Positions 24,901 through 37,754 of a stretch of 64,000 bases of DNA are shown here, piece by piece (position 1 is the stretch's first letter; each line of letters opens with the position of its first letter). The notes under the pieces were generated by a model, which saw only the letters and a list, made by a program, of their open reading frames with translations, was not told the origin of the DNA and searched no databases. The translations under genes and the position numbers were made by a program. Origin of the DNA: Pithys albifrons albifrons (Eukaryota; Chordata; Aves; Passeriformes; Thamnophilidae); NCBI RefSeq assembly GCF_047495875.1, contig NC_092471.1:16079001-16143000 (forward strand), in the 5' to 3' direction.

Positions 24901-26181
24901 TCCTGAGCCTCCCTTGCATCCCCAGGCTGTAGCTCAAACAGGAACTGCAGCTACTCAATATCAAGCAAAATCTGGCCATGGAAGGGAAAGGTGGGTGTGA
25001 TTAATGCACCTGAAACCATGATGCAAACTGGGTGACACAGAAGTGCACATGAATTCCAGAAAGATCTCAGACTAAAGGAGAAACCTTTGTGATGGAGATA
25101 CCAAGACTCACCAGAAAAGATTGCCTGGCAAAAAACAGAATCAAAAGTGAACATTCCACAGAGAATGCACAGAAAATGCTCAGAGCTGCATGCTTGGGGC
25201 AAAACAAACTGGGAATCAAAAGAGAAGAGGAACAACTTTCTGTCACTGACAGTGACCACAAGGCACTGTCCATCCACTCCATGGCTCCATTCTTGGCTAT
25301 ATGAGACACAAGTTGTCAGCAATGTGAGGCTCTATGAAAAAATGTTTTCTTTCCTGTCTTAAAAGAAAAAAGTCCTTCCACAGAACTAACAAATGGAGAA
25401 TAAACTGGGGGTTGTTCTACATAAGGCCCTACCATATGACCTTTCTGAAACTGTGTAGCTCCAAAACATGATTTTAATTGAACAAAAAAAAAAAAAGAAA
25501 ATCTTTAGTTCTGATTAAGAAGAAAAAGTCAAGAGGCTGGTAAGTTCAATGTCCAAATGTGAAAGAAAAAAATAAAAAAGACAAAACATGATCAGAGCAT
25601 TGTTCTGTCTTGTAACGGTACTCTCAGGCTCTTCTGATCTACTTTTTCCTCCTTTAGAAAAGCCTACGCTTCTTAATTGCATGGCATATAACAAGATTAA
25701 AGAGAATAACTGTGTATGTGTTCTGAGCAAGCTGAAAAATGAAAGAAAGTTTCTTTGAGGCAGAAATCAATGTTCTGTAAAACAAGCAATCACACCTTGT
25801 TTTATCAGACAGAGTCTTCCTTCAATAGTAAGAAATACCAGTACTAATATATTGATGTATATGTGGGTGGCACATCACCACATTCTTCATCAACAAAATG
25901 GAAATAAGAGGCTACCCATTAATTAGCTGTCTCAGTTGCCATAAATCTCTGGGGACAGGGAGGGCATCCTTGAGGGTGCCCACTACTGCCCTGGGTTTAG
26001 ACTTTTCCCCAAGCATCTTTTTTGAATGCCACCAAAAAACCCCACAGGATATTGGGGTAGATCAACCTTCAGTTCAATTATGTGTGGTCAATTCTTATGT
26101 GATTAAAAAAACTTACTTTTCAAGTCTTAATCCATAGATTTTATTTGCATGAAACCAAAAAGATGACTTTTTGATGTGCAT

Positions 26182-26232
26182 TAGATGACCTTTAAAGATC
26201 CCTTCCAACTCAAACTATCCATGACACTGCAG
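26182..26232 (+). mobile_element. CR1 LINE 3' tail fragment
   Basis: The sequence around AGATGACCTTTAAAGATCCC, followed by TTCCAACTCAAACTATCCATGA, matches the terminal block of many CR1 subfamilies, in which a GATGATCTTTAAGGTCCCTT type core is followed by TTCCAACCCAAACCATTCTATGA. Only about 50 bases are recognisable, and nothing of ORF2 is seen upstream. It is a heavily 5'-truncated or eroded copy in rightward orientation. Confidence 0.72.
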
Positions 26233-26234
26233 GC

Positions 26235-29200
26235 CCGGGGTGGACATACCCAGAAAAAACAACAGTCTGCAGTCATGCAGGAACTGGCTCATCTCCAGGC
26301 TGCTGTTTGCTGGATGGCAGCACAGGCAGCAGCTGCAACATGGAGGGGTCTACAGACAGCAAGGAGGAAGGAAAAGAGATGATCATCACATTCCCATCAC
26401 TAGACCATCTGAGAGATGATGTTCTACACAAGAGTAGCAGCACACACCCTGGCAGACAAAGCAGGGAGACTCCTGTTGAAACCCATCACAGTGGCCAGAA
26501 CGGCAACTTATATATTGTTTACTTCTCTCAGTTCCACCACTGGGTTCCCATCAGCATCCTCCACTGCATAAAAATGGCAGTGGTGAATCACACCTTAGTC
26601 AACTTTCATTAGGTTTATCAGTGAACTGAGCCATGACGCACTGGGGGATTCAAATCACTCTGAAGGATCAGTTACTGGAAATACAAAGCAGCACATAATT
26701 AAATTTCTTCTTTTCCTTGCAGAACACTAATTCACCAATTGAAGTTCTTGAGCCAGAGCTATTGCTCTGGCACACAGACTGAGTTGCAGGTTTTCTCTAG
26801 CAGCTGTTTGTGAGGATGCACAGCATTGTCTCCTCAAGCACAGCCACCTGCAAGCCAAGGGCAGGCAGTTTCGTTCTGATGTTCTACATTAAGCCCCATA
26901 AGATACAGGAAGACCAGAAGTCCTTCAGCTTACATATACCCAGAGCTACCACTAAACCAATGGGTTAGTGCAAGTATCTTGCAAACTAGACAATCTATTA
27001 AAAGTATATAAACCCATGTTTATATATAGATTTAAGAGCCTGACTATCACCCACCTTAGAAGGGCTGACTTATCAAATCAGTAACAGTTCTTCAGCAGAA
27101 ACAGATTGCATGAAACATGTTGTGATTTGCAAAGCTCTGTAAATATAAGCTAAAAAGGTATAAAATATGTACTCATGAAAATAAATGTGGCCCACAGAAA
27201 TGAAGGAAAGTATGCATAAAACAAGTTAGATACAAATGCAAATGATGCTGCACAATTCAGGACACTATAAAATAAATAGATTTAGCTGTTTATGTAGGAT
27301 ACTAAGAAAAACTCACATTCTGTTATTGACAGATGAAGAGCATTTAATTAACAGCAGGGGAAGAGTGGAGTGCAAACTATCCCCAGTTATATGAGAAAAA
27401 GTTATTTTTAATAATAAAAACATTTAAAACTTCGAGGAGTGTAAGCTCTCCTGCTTCAAGTCCTTATTCAGCTTCTCACAGATATAAGGAGGGAGCTAAA
27501 TCCTCTGGGGCAAGCTGGTTTTTTACTGCTCCATCAATGTTTCCACATACTTCCTTCAAAAATCTGGTCCTGATTACCACTAGAGAGAGAAGAGAGATAA
27601 GGGGACCTTGTTTTTATCTTAGGTGACAACCAACATACTGTAAAATCCTAAACACAAGCAACCACAAGGCCTAAAAATCTGTGTATCCTCAAGTGTAGGG
27701 ATGCAAATGCAACAGGAAGTATTAACAAAAGTCTTTTTTTATTGATTTCTGTGGACATTACATGGGACCCTAGAGATCTCAGCATAAGTGAGAACTGTAA
27801 AATATGCTCACACTCCTGTCAAAAGCTGAAGACCAATAACCTAATGTGAAGTTGCTAAACTGAAGATCTAAAGATATCCATCAAAATTTTATAGAGAAGC
27901 ATGAACACTCCAAGTGACATCAGGGCAATATGAGCTCATAAAGCAGTAAAAGGATATGTTTGCTTTTGCTTCTCAAGTCCAGTAAAACTGTCATCCTCCA
28001 CAGAAAAGTTCCATTGAGAGGGGAAGAAATTAAACCATCCACCAAGAAGTTAGACTAAATTTCCTCTTATGTTGCTTTAACAAAGGATGTGAACGCCATC
28101 CTTGTTTCTACACCATGGTTCATTAGCACTCATTCCATGAGGAAAGCTATTTTCCATCTTTGAATTTTCCAAAACAGATTTAAAAAACCCCTTCAATTTA
28201 TCATCTCAGAAATAAACCCAGAATGATTACACTAAAATATACACAGCAATCTTCCCAGACATTCAGATGCCTCTGCACCTGCTGAACTACCAGTGTAGAC
28301 ATCCAGGTCTGAATTTTACACACTGTTCTCTTTTGTTCTGGACATCATTTTTAATTCATGTTGCCTTATGGAGATTTCATGGTGTTATGCTGACACAGGA
28401 CATGAAATTACACTGGAGAAATTAACTCTCAGACTCAGGTGCACTTAAGGAGAAATAGCAAGTCACCAACTTTAAGGTTCCAGACAAAGTTCTGACTAAG
28501 ATGACTGACAGGTTTTGGTACATTCTGTCATGATTCCTGTATTTGCTGTATTATCCTCCACAATGGGATGTTATAAAAAGAGTTTGCCTTTGGAAGAGAG
28601 GTCAATGTGAAGAAAACAAGGAGGAAAAAACAGTTTCAAGATAAACCACACCTTAACAATTGATTTTTAAAGACTAATGCCAGGGTCACATTTAAAAAAA
28701 AAAAAAAGAAAAAAGTTTACCTTTTGAATTTGACTAAAGCTCAGAAATACAGATTTGCTGCCAGGTTTTGAAGGACTTTGTATCATCAAGAAAAAGTTGG
28801 CAGTAGTGAGGGAAGATGAAACTGGCACAAAAATGTAGTGTGAGTGTCTAACCTGAGTTCACAAGTGATCATTGGGCAAGGTTTCAGATACAAAAACATC
28901 ATATGTTGCTCATAATTCTTAAAGTACTGAAAAACCCACAATAGCTTGCATTTATGGCTTTTGAGAGAATCAGTTATTCTCCACTAGTCAAATTCCTCTC
29001 AAAATTTAGAAGCAGAGGAGGCAAGATTTGGCTGAACTGCTGCCTGCAATACTGGCTATCAAGGTCCTTGGTTCACACTAAGAGTGTGCCAATTGTGAAA
29101 TTTTATTTACAGAAAAAGGCACAAAGATAAACTTGGGGATCAAACACTAGGACAGAAATAAAACTGAAGGGAAACAGTCTTGTCTGCAACACTGGGACTC

Positions 29201-32200
29201 AAACAGCAGATCAATAGCCTGACAAGTCACAAAGACTTTGAGAAGTGGTTTTTAGTCACATCAGGAGCAAAGTCAGTAGCAACAAATCCTCTCTCTGAAC
29301 AGGGAAGAAACGCAGATTTTCAGAAACTCTTTTGGGCTGTTATGGAGACTAACAGAATATTTCTTTTCAACCAAACTGCACAAAGTGGGGAGAGGTGGCA
29401 ATGCTTCCTTTCATGAAACTGGGTTAAGTCAAAGGCAAGTTTCACAGACACTGTTGCTGTTCTTCAATATTTAAATGACTTCACATAAGAAAGACAAACT
29501 CTTGCTTTCCTGTGAAACATTGCACCAGAGAACATGACTGCATGTGTCAGAGTTTCCTTCTATTTCCAGGACTGAATAAACTATTGAAGTTTCAGTATTA
29601 GCATAGAAGTTCTCTGAAAATATTTTTACCATTCACATGCAGAACATGTTTCCCCCAAGGAGCCCAATTACAACCCACTGTGTAATTTAAGCCAAATTCC
29701 CAGCAACAAGATGTTCACTTAAGACACCAAAGATAAGTTTTGATCAGGAAACAAACTGTAGTTGTGGACTGGTTATGTTTCTGCTTTGTTTTCACGGTAC
29801 AGAAACTGGCTCAGCAGCAGGACTTTATGTCACAGCACTCAGGCAGGAAAGCTTCTCATTTTGATACGATTCAAACAAGTTCAGTGACAACTGAAGTCCC
29901 TGACAAGCCTTCTCTCAGATTAGGGTCAATGAACTTGGCAGCTGCTTTCGTGGCTGGTTCTGCATTCAGGGTTTTCAATGGGCTCCATCCCAGATCCCAA
30001 CACATGCATTCTTACCCAAGGAAACAATGAGTTTCAGGCACAGCTATAAACTGAGACCAGATCTACTCAATATTGGGTAAAGCCAGATTAAGCAAGGCCA
30101 GAATTAAACCATTAACATCTGCAATACAGACTAAAAGAAAAAAAAACAAAATAAATATTGTCCATAAAAAGATGATAATGAAAAAGGGAAATAATTCTTC
30201 CCTTAAAAAAGGCACAGCAGGAGATCTAAGTGTATAATCTAGACAGCTGTACCGTTCTATAAAACAGATTCTCATTATGATCACAAACACTTGACAATAA
30301 TTCTCTATTTTAGACAGGAATAACAATTCTTTTGTTCCAGTTGCTCTTCAGCTGATGCCTTTCAAGTAGGGAACAATCATTTCAGTTTTCAGGGGAAGCC
30401 AAAAGAGATTACCTGTATTTCATCTCATAATCAAAGCTGTCCTGTTTGTAGTACAATCTATATTTGAATCTCATTTACCTGTGTAAAGATATTTCATATG
30501 CACTTAGCTTTAGACATTGTCTATTAGTAAAAACCAAATTTGAACCATACTCTTTTTCCTTGGAAGAAAATGCAACTTTTTGCTTCGAGTTCAGAGATAA
30601 AGCATTGGGTCCTGAATACAGACAGGAGGTAGTAGGAACAAACAGCATACTGTGGCTCACCAAGGTGCAGGGAGGTAACACACTGACTTCTAAAGCCTCT
30701 AACTGCTCTGACAAACCTACAGAAAAGCTCTAGGAAGAGTTTCAGAGGTGAACCAAAACAACTACTCCACATAAAATCACCAGACACCATTGCAGTCCCT
30801 CACCAGATTCCCATTAGAGAAGGGCTGAACAAACACTTCTATCCTGCATTTGACTCAATAAATGTGGGATATGATGCAATCAAATGTGATGTTCCTTGCA
30901 TCCATTACAGCCTGCCAGTTCGAGCAAATCTTCATCTCACTTGCATTCCCTGATATAAAAGTGTAAGTGTATCACTGATCTGCTTCTCAAGGCATCACAA
31001 CATTTTTTAAAATGACACCAATTGCAATACTGACTACCATAACCAAGTATTTCATTTCATCTTCTTGCATATAATAAAAAAGATAATCTATTTCTTTACT
31101 CGTTATGGACATAAAAATTTTAGGTTTTTTAAGTATACTCTGTACAAACATTTTTGGATTATTATACTCAAGGCTTTTCTTGAGATAAACTAGAAGAAAA
31201 TGAGGTTGGAGCATTGCTTACTGCAACAGTATATTTGACCATGAATGTTTTTTCCTCCATAACTACATAAATTCTTGCCAGCCAAGATGGATTACTCATT
31301 CAAACCCAGAAGCACCTACAGTGGCTTTAAAACTGGGGCTGAATTTGAATTTTTCTTTCTCTTCTCTTCAAATTTTGCTGACATATTTCAGCTGAAGATT
31401 AACAAGTGGTAAATATCACATGGCAAAAAACATATATGTTCTCTTCATTTAAAATATTTTTTTGGTTCAGTGCTGTTATTTACAGCTCAGCAGATCAAAT
31501 CTAAGCAGTTCTGGCAGTGATCCCCACTGTCTCCCTGAAGTTTCCATACTACCACCAGGACCGTAGTAATTTCAATAGTGAGGAAAGCCATGTTAAGCAG
31601 GTGGCTAATCAGCAAATTCTATGAAATTATTTGGCAATTTCTACCTAGTCCTTGGTGGATAATCATGCTTGTCACAAAACCTGCCAGTGTGGCTGAGCAT
31701 CCAGTTGGCAGGCTGGACCAATTAAGGAATAAGTAGATGAAAACACAAGAGATATCTTAGATGAAACTGTGATTACCTGGCACATTCTATGGAGATAATG
31801 AGAGCACAAGGCAAGAGAACCCTGTCCTCAGGGATTTTACTCACATAGTAACTGTGTGCTCACTTTGCTGCAGCAGTTTAAAACATGGAAAGAAAAAGAG
31901 TGATCGTAACTCCATCTTGTCAGGGTAGAGGTGGAGCCAAAAGCACCTCTGCAGACTTACCCACTACTGCTCAATAAGTGTTAATCCCAACTGTTGTCAC
32001 TAGCACTGACCATGCCTTCCTCTTAACAAAATACACAGGAAGAGATGCAGGGAAAATGCAGGTGGATTTCAGTTTTTATCATCTCTGTTGGGCACTTGGA
32101 ATTCACCTCCTAAGTAATGAAGTCAAGTGTAGTGCTGGCTGCTCTCAGCAAGAGGGGAAAGCATCATTTTGATGTGATCACATAAATATTCAACTAATAA

Positions 32201-35200
32201 AGAGTTTGTTACTTTCTGCAGAGCACTCACTACACAGACCAACTTTCAGTCTGATTACAACTACTGTACTTTTCCTCTTAGCATAATTTATATCACAACA
32301 CAAGCACTTTAGCACATAAATTAAGCTGCCTCCAAAGAGACAGTGACTAAATATGCTAAAAAGCTTTTAGCAGGTATAGGTTGACTGAGTCATTCATTGC
32401 ATTTACAACATTGTGCTACAAAGCAAACTTAAAATGAAAAATACAGTATGTCAAATAAAAGTAAACAAGCTCTCATTTTAGATATACTTACGCAGAAGCT
32501 AAAACGCTTGATCAAAATAAACTGACATCAAAAGTTCATAGCTTTCCAGTGAGTATTTCATACTTTATATTATGCTATTGCTTTGCAGAAGGATATTTTG
32601 AGAGGTATCTGGTTGTGGAATGAGTTGGTTTTTTGAATAACAGCTCCACCTTGTTTCAAGCAATTCTTGTGGTTACACCAGGGTGAGGGAAGTGACTGGG
32701 TTCAAGATGAACACTGAGGTGTCTCTGTGCTGCTCTCAGGGACTGCTGTGCCAGCTCAGTGAATCTGTATCAGTTTACAGATGATAAACTAACATTTTAA
32801 GGACTCTGTTTGCAGAAACAATTCCTTCTTAGAACTTGAAGTTCAAACATGTAGCAAGGCAACACTCTTCGTGAGTCACCGTCTTAGAAACTGAGACACT
32901 TCCAAAGGAAGATGTGCCACAACGTGACCAAGACAATCTTTCTGTAATGGTATTTTGCACGACAGCATCACCTATTTGGGAGAGCAGAGCAGATGATTTC
33001 CTGTTTGCCTCCTGCCAAACACAGGGCTCTCAACTCCTTTCCAATGACTTGGGAAGGCAAGAATTACTGACAAAAGACACAATAACCCACCAGTGGGTTA
33101 TTCCTCCAGTTGTCTGGAGGGGAACATGGAAAAAACAATTGCACAATGGGACATAGAGGGAGCTTCTGGCAGCTTCTCACAGAATCCACCTCTGTTGCCC
33201 CCCATGACCAAAAACCTTGCCAGGCAAACCCAACACACAAATATATAAGCAACTTAAGACAAGGAGTAGACCTTTCAGTTTGGCTTTCTAAGTGCCGTCA
33301 GATAAGTTGCAATATCTTTCCTTCCCCATTTCCAAGTGGAGGCTTTAGTTAACTATCCCTGAATCCTATTTTCCCAGCACTGCTCTGCTACTTAGGTTTC
33401 TACCCAACAGCTGCACGCTCACAATGTCAGATTTTCTACTGAAACTAAGGGTTGCCAGAGCAAGGAAGACCTTGGCACCACATTTACTGCACTCTGACCT
33501 TGGCCAGCAATGTGACAGTCACAGTTCAGGATGAGAATATTTTCCACAGAGACAAGTAGATATATATGCTATTTAATTTGAAAGGTATATGTGTTTTGAA
33601 AAAAAGAAGCCTTTCAAGACCTTTTCTACCTAAAAGTTTCTTATAACACATGACAGGCCAAGGGGCACCAGGGCACAAGTACATCTGCTTGTGAAAGGTA
33701 GATGCTGTTCATCAAAGTCACAGCAATAGAACATGTCAAAAAAAACCCTCACTAATTATTTTTCCATACATTTTTATTTTTTAAGGCTAACAGGCAGGTA
33801 CAGGTTTAGGTTTTTTAAGTGTATTGGGCAGACTTTTACTCATCCCAGAACACTCAACTTGGTCACTGGCATCAGTTGTTCTGACCAAAATTCTCTTGCT
33901 CTTCACTGGATTAATCTGTCCTACAGTCATAAAACTGCTTTCCTAAAGAAATGAGAATAAACTAAATCCAAATGTAACAGCCTTCCTAATCCCAAAATTG
34001 GCCAAAAAAGTTCAAGTTCATACTTGTCATTGCCTCAAGTTGCAGTCGGTGACTTTTGGCACAGATTCATTCCCCAGAAAACATCCACGTCTCAGATGTA
34101 ACCAAGCCCTAATTCTTCAAAGATGTAGCACATTCCTAAGAACACAGAGTGACATCATTTCATGTGCCCTGTCACAAAACCCCAGAGACAGAAGGAGACT
34201 CAGCCTCTGCCTTCTGTCCCTGGATCAGCAGTTTTGCTCCCTATAAATGCATGAAACCCTGTCTGGGACCAGCAAGGACATGGAACAGCAGGACTGAAGG
34301 GCAGCAGAGAGCAGTGTCTGGGGAATCACACATGTCCTGAAGCACAATCTGCAGCAGGTCACCTCCATAAAGCACGCAAAGCTTGGATCCCAGTTTCTCA
34401 TACAAGATGCAGAGTTCATTTGGGGACAGCACATTCACTTAGGAGACAGCTTAAAAGGTACACCAGCACAACTGAAAGCAGTACACATTTAAAGTCTATG
34501 ATACTATTATTTTAGAGCAAATCCTCTTCCAGGAATGACTTCAAAAGGCTCAGTTGAAAGATATCATAGGAAGTGATTAATATGTTAATAGTCATTCAAA
34601 ATGCAATATGGTTCTTTCCACATGAGGGAATTGGTTTGATTTCCCATTCTAGAGGCAGAATATATTATTTTAAACACATATAAGTCTAATTTTAGAACAT
34701 ACGGACTCTGCCATGTGGTTGTTTACTTAGATGGGGTGCTTTAATTTGCTTGGCACTTTCTAGTGTTTAGGGTGTCTTTCAGGATAAGGCAGAGATGTAC
34801 GGACACACTGTGGGCTAAACCGGAATATAATTAGAAAGCAAAAGCTTTACAAGATCCTTATTCATTTATACTCACAACACTGAACACATTATCTAGCTCT
34901 GCACTCTATCACAGAACACTCAACATACACTAAAAGACAAACCAAGAGTAAAAATAGCATCATGAACAGTCCTCCATATGTGTTTTCAGTGAGAGGCACT
35001 ATGCAAAGGCAAGTCAGCTACAGAGAAACCGAGTTCATATTTTTCTTACATAAATTCTGTCTTATCTGTTTAGAAAAAAAAGTAAATAGATCCCTTAGGA
35101 ACTCCCAACACTTTGTGAAAAAATAAACAAATATATGGTGTTATAAAACTGTTTATTCACTAAATATATGTATATAGACTCTTTTACTCAGATTCCCACA

Positions 35201-37230
35201 AAAATGAGTTAAGACTTAGGCATAATTGAGTCAAACCAATCAATATCAAGGGTTGCAGGATGCAGATCATCTCTGTATGTCGTGACATATTGCCAGTGAA
35301 ATTATAAAAGCACCGTGAAAACTGGAAGAGAAAAAGAAGGGCAAGTATCAGAAAGAAAATACTCGTTTGACATTAGTAAATGCTCTGTGCATAATTTTAC
35401 AAACATTTTCTAAACAAATGTACCTGTTACTATCTTGCTATGCCAAGGCATGTACTGAACTTTTTACACAACTGGCAGCTGAGAAAAAACACCAACACTC
35501 AAACCACCACTGCAATTTGTGTACCAACACAGATATCCAATTCACAGATATGGCCCGAGGTGCCATTTGAGAAGCAGCATCTGCGATGGCCTTTCTCAAA
35601 CTCCATGAGAGGTTTTCACCTCTTCAGCCTTGCAAGACTTCCACAAATTTAAGTCACTGCCAGGTGCTTGTCTGTTTTACCACTGCTGGCCTTGACCAAA
35701 AGTTTCTGGTTCCAGTAAAAATCATGCTGGATTTGCCTAAAAAGAGTGCAGGATGGGAGGCTCATATCCTAGGAGAGATTACCCCAAGGGCAGGGAAACA
35801 ACTGTGTCCCTATTAGCTGTGTGTCACCAGATCAGTGCACCACAGCACAGTTCAAGCTATAAGAAGAAATGCAAGAGACTTGAAAAAAAGAGGGAAAAAC
35901 ATTTGTGTAACACAGCAAGATGGATATTGAGCCAAAACTGGCACAGCAGTATTTTAATGAATGAAAAGATAGCTGCCATTTGGAAGAAACCTTGTACATT
36001 GATTCAGCAGAACTGCAATCACAATCAGTGTACATAAAACCTATACACAGCATCTTTAGGCACTGCTTCCTGCAATCCTAATAAAAATTCAAATTGGGAT
36101 TCCAGTAATCCTGTAGCAAAAGTATGTAAGAAATAAAACACATGTAAGAAATAAAAATACTCTGAACTTAGTGCCAGGGGTTGGGGTATGCTCCCGTGAA
36201 GGTGCAAAAAGCTGCATTTAAAAACAATCACAAAAAGACAAAAAAAAAAAACGGTCCAAAGAGCAAAATGCAGACCTCTTTGTCAGGAGAAACGTCCCTC
36301 AGAGATATAGACCTGAACTAAATTGTTGCATACTGAATTCATCCCCACATCTCTACTTTGTTAATACTTCATTATTTTCTCAGAACTTTTTAGCATATGA
36401 CAGATCATAGTTACCTGAGTCTCAAATGTGTCCAAAAATTAATGTGACTATAGGACTATTACTATCATTCATCCATTAACTTCTCAATTACATAAACATA
36501 CTCTGCTTAAGAATCCAGAGCCATGTTGGTCATCTGTTTTATTAATATGGATCACAGACTTATAGAAAACAAAAAATTCCTGTTATTGCTGGGCTAAAAA
36601 GAATATTCTACAATACGGAATTTGCATACAATTATAAAATGTGAGCAACAGAAGTCACAAATTCTGTTCAGAGAGGAGTTGGATGGAATTGTAATTCAAA
36701 GTCCTTCCCAAAGAGGAAGGTAACAATGTTAATGAAAATCAGCATATCAAAGTGTGTTTGCATATCAAAAGATAACTCAGTCCCAGATAAACAGTGTTCA
36801 TTTAGAGTCTTACAAATTCCCAGAATTAATCAAGCCACAATAAAAAAATTCCCTAACTTAATTAGCATGAACAAAAGGGAAGTGGAACTCCCTACATATT
36901 GCTCTGAAGACTCATTAGTGCTCAACAGCATCCTGATAACGTTCAAGTGCAATCAGAGAGAGGTACCAGAGCAGAATATGTTTTAAAAGACAGAGCCCCA
37001 AAAACTGAGGGCTGAGATGCTGCCAAAAGGCACTGTAGAAAAACAGAGTATGAGGTAACAGCTCAATGCTTGGCATATTCTCTGCAGAACAGCTGCTTTT
37101 GTTTGATGCTTTTTCTTTTCCCCTGTAAATTTATTTCAGTTTTGTAACCACTTCACTAGAATCAGATTTACTGTTCTGATTTTTTAAACTGTCAGTGAGA
37201 GAAACTCCAACTTACTTTTACTTCTTTAAA
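26235..37230. other. Non-repetitive sequence without a supportable gene
   Basis: About 11 kb with no recognised gene, RNA or mobile element. Open frames are short, at most about 100 codons, and none resembles a known domain. A small direct repeat is listed separately at 36124-36156. A poly-A stretch occurs at about 28692-28705. Spot counts show more A than T and more C than G on the plus strand, for example A24 C12 G9 T15 at 30061-30120. Confidence 0.45.
36124..36156 (+). repeat. Short direct repeat, 15 bp at 18-bp spacing
   Basis: ATGTAAGAAATAAAA at 36124-36138 recurs without mismatch at 36142-36156. It is a simple local duplication in AT-rich DNA with no evident function. Confidence 0.8.
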
Positions 37231-37299
37231 ATTAATTCTACTCACATGGAGATGCAGAAATATGCTGCAGCAGGCTGAAACTTGAGACAAGTTTGAGAA

Positions 37300-37752
37300 A
37301 CTGACGAGTCAAAGCGCATCTCCCTTTAAACTGACAGGGTCCCATGTTGGAGCAGGGGAATGCATGAGGAGGAAGAAGCAGCAGAGATGAAGCCTTAAAA
37401 ACTGACTTTGACTCCCTTTCCCATCCCACTGGCCACTCAGGTTGGGAGGACATAGAAGAGTCAGGAATGAAGGAGTAAAGTTGAACCTGGGGGGATATGG
37501 GAAATGATGTTATTAGTTTTGGATTTGTTTCTCACTATCTTAGACTATTTTTAATTGGCAATAAGTTAAATTAATTTTCCTCAGGTCAAGTCTGTTTTGC
37601 CTGTAACAGTAATTGGTGAGTGACCTCCCTGTATTTACCTTGACCCTTGAGCTGCTTCATCTTACTTCCTTCCCCTGCCCTGTTGAGGAGGATGAGTGAG
37701 AGAGGGGCTGGGGGAGCATCTGGCAGCCAGTCAAGGCTAATCCACCACACCA
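37300..37752 (+). mobile_element. LTR-like block of avian endogenous retrovirus type
   Basis: I recognise this block as a dispersed repeat widespread in Neoaves and generally classed as an endogenous-retrovirus LTR. Landmarks in order are GGAGCAGGGGAA near 37350, GAGGAGGAAGAAGCAGCAGAG near 37370, GAATGAAGGAGTAAAGTTGA near 37466, a polyadenylation-like CAATAAGTTAAATTAATTTT near 37559, then GTCTGTTTTGCC and GTAATTGGTGAGTGACCTCC near 37590-37630. The block ends near GGCTAATCCACCACA at about 37750. Orientation is rightward. No gag, pol or env sequence is seen next to it, so it is probably a solo LTR; the 5' edge could lie further left, near 37240. Assignment is from memory and needs RepeatMasker. 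Confidence 0.62.
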
Positions 37753-37754
37753 GA

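Larger units (their letters stand above)
15842..26180. other. Non-repetitive sequence without a supportable gene
   Basis: No gene was recognised. The longest frame is 185 codons on the plus strand at 16245-16802; it has no known motif and lies in AT-rich sequence. Two local tandem duplications and a T/G-rich tract are listed separately. The stretch 23190-23980 is unusually T-rich on the plus strand compared with the surrounding A-rich arm. An AT-rich patch of TATA/AATA type lies at about 23100-23170. Confidence 0.45.
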
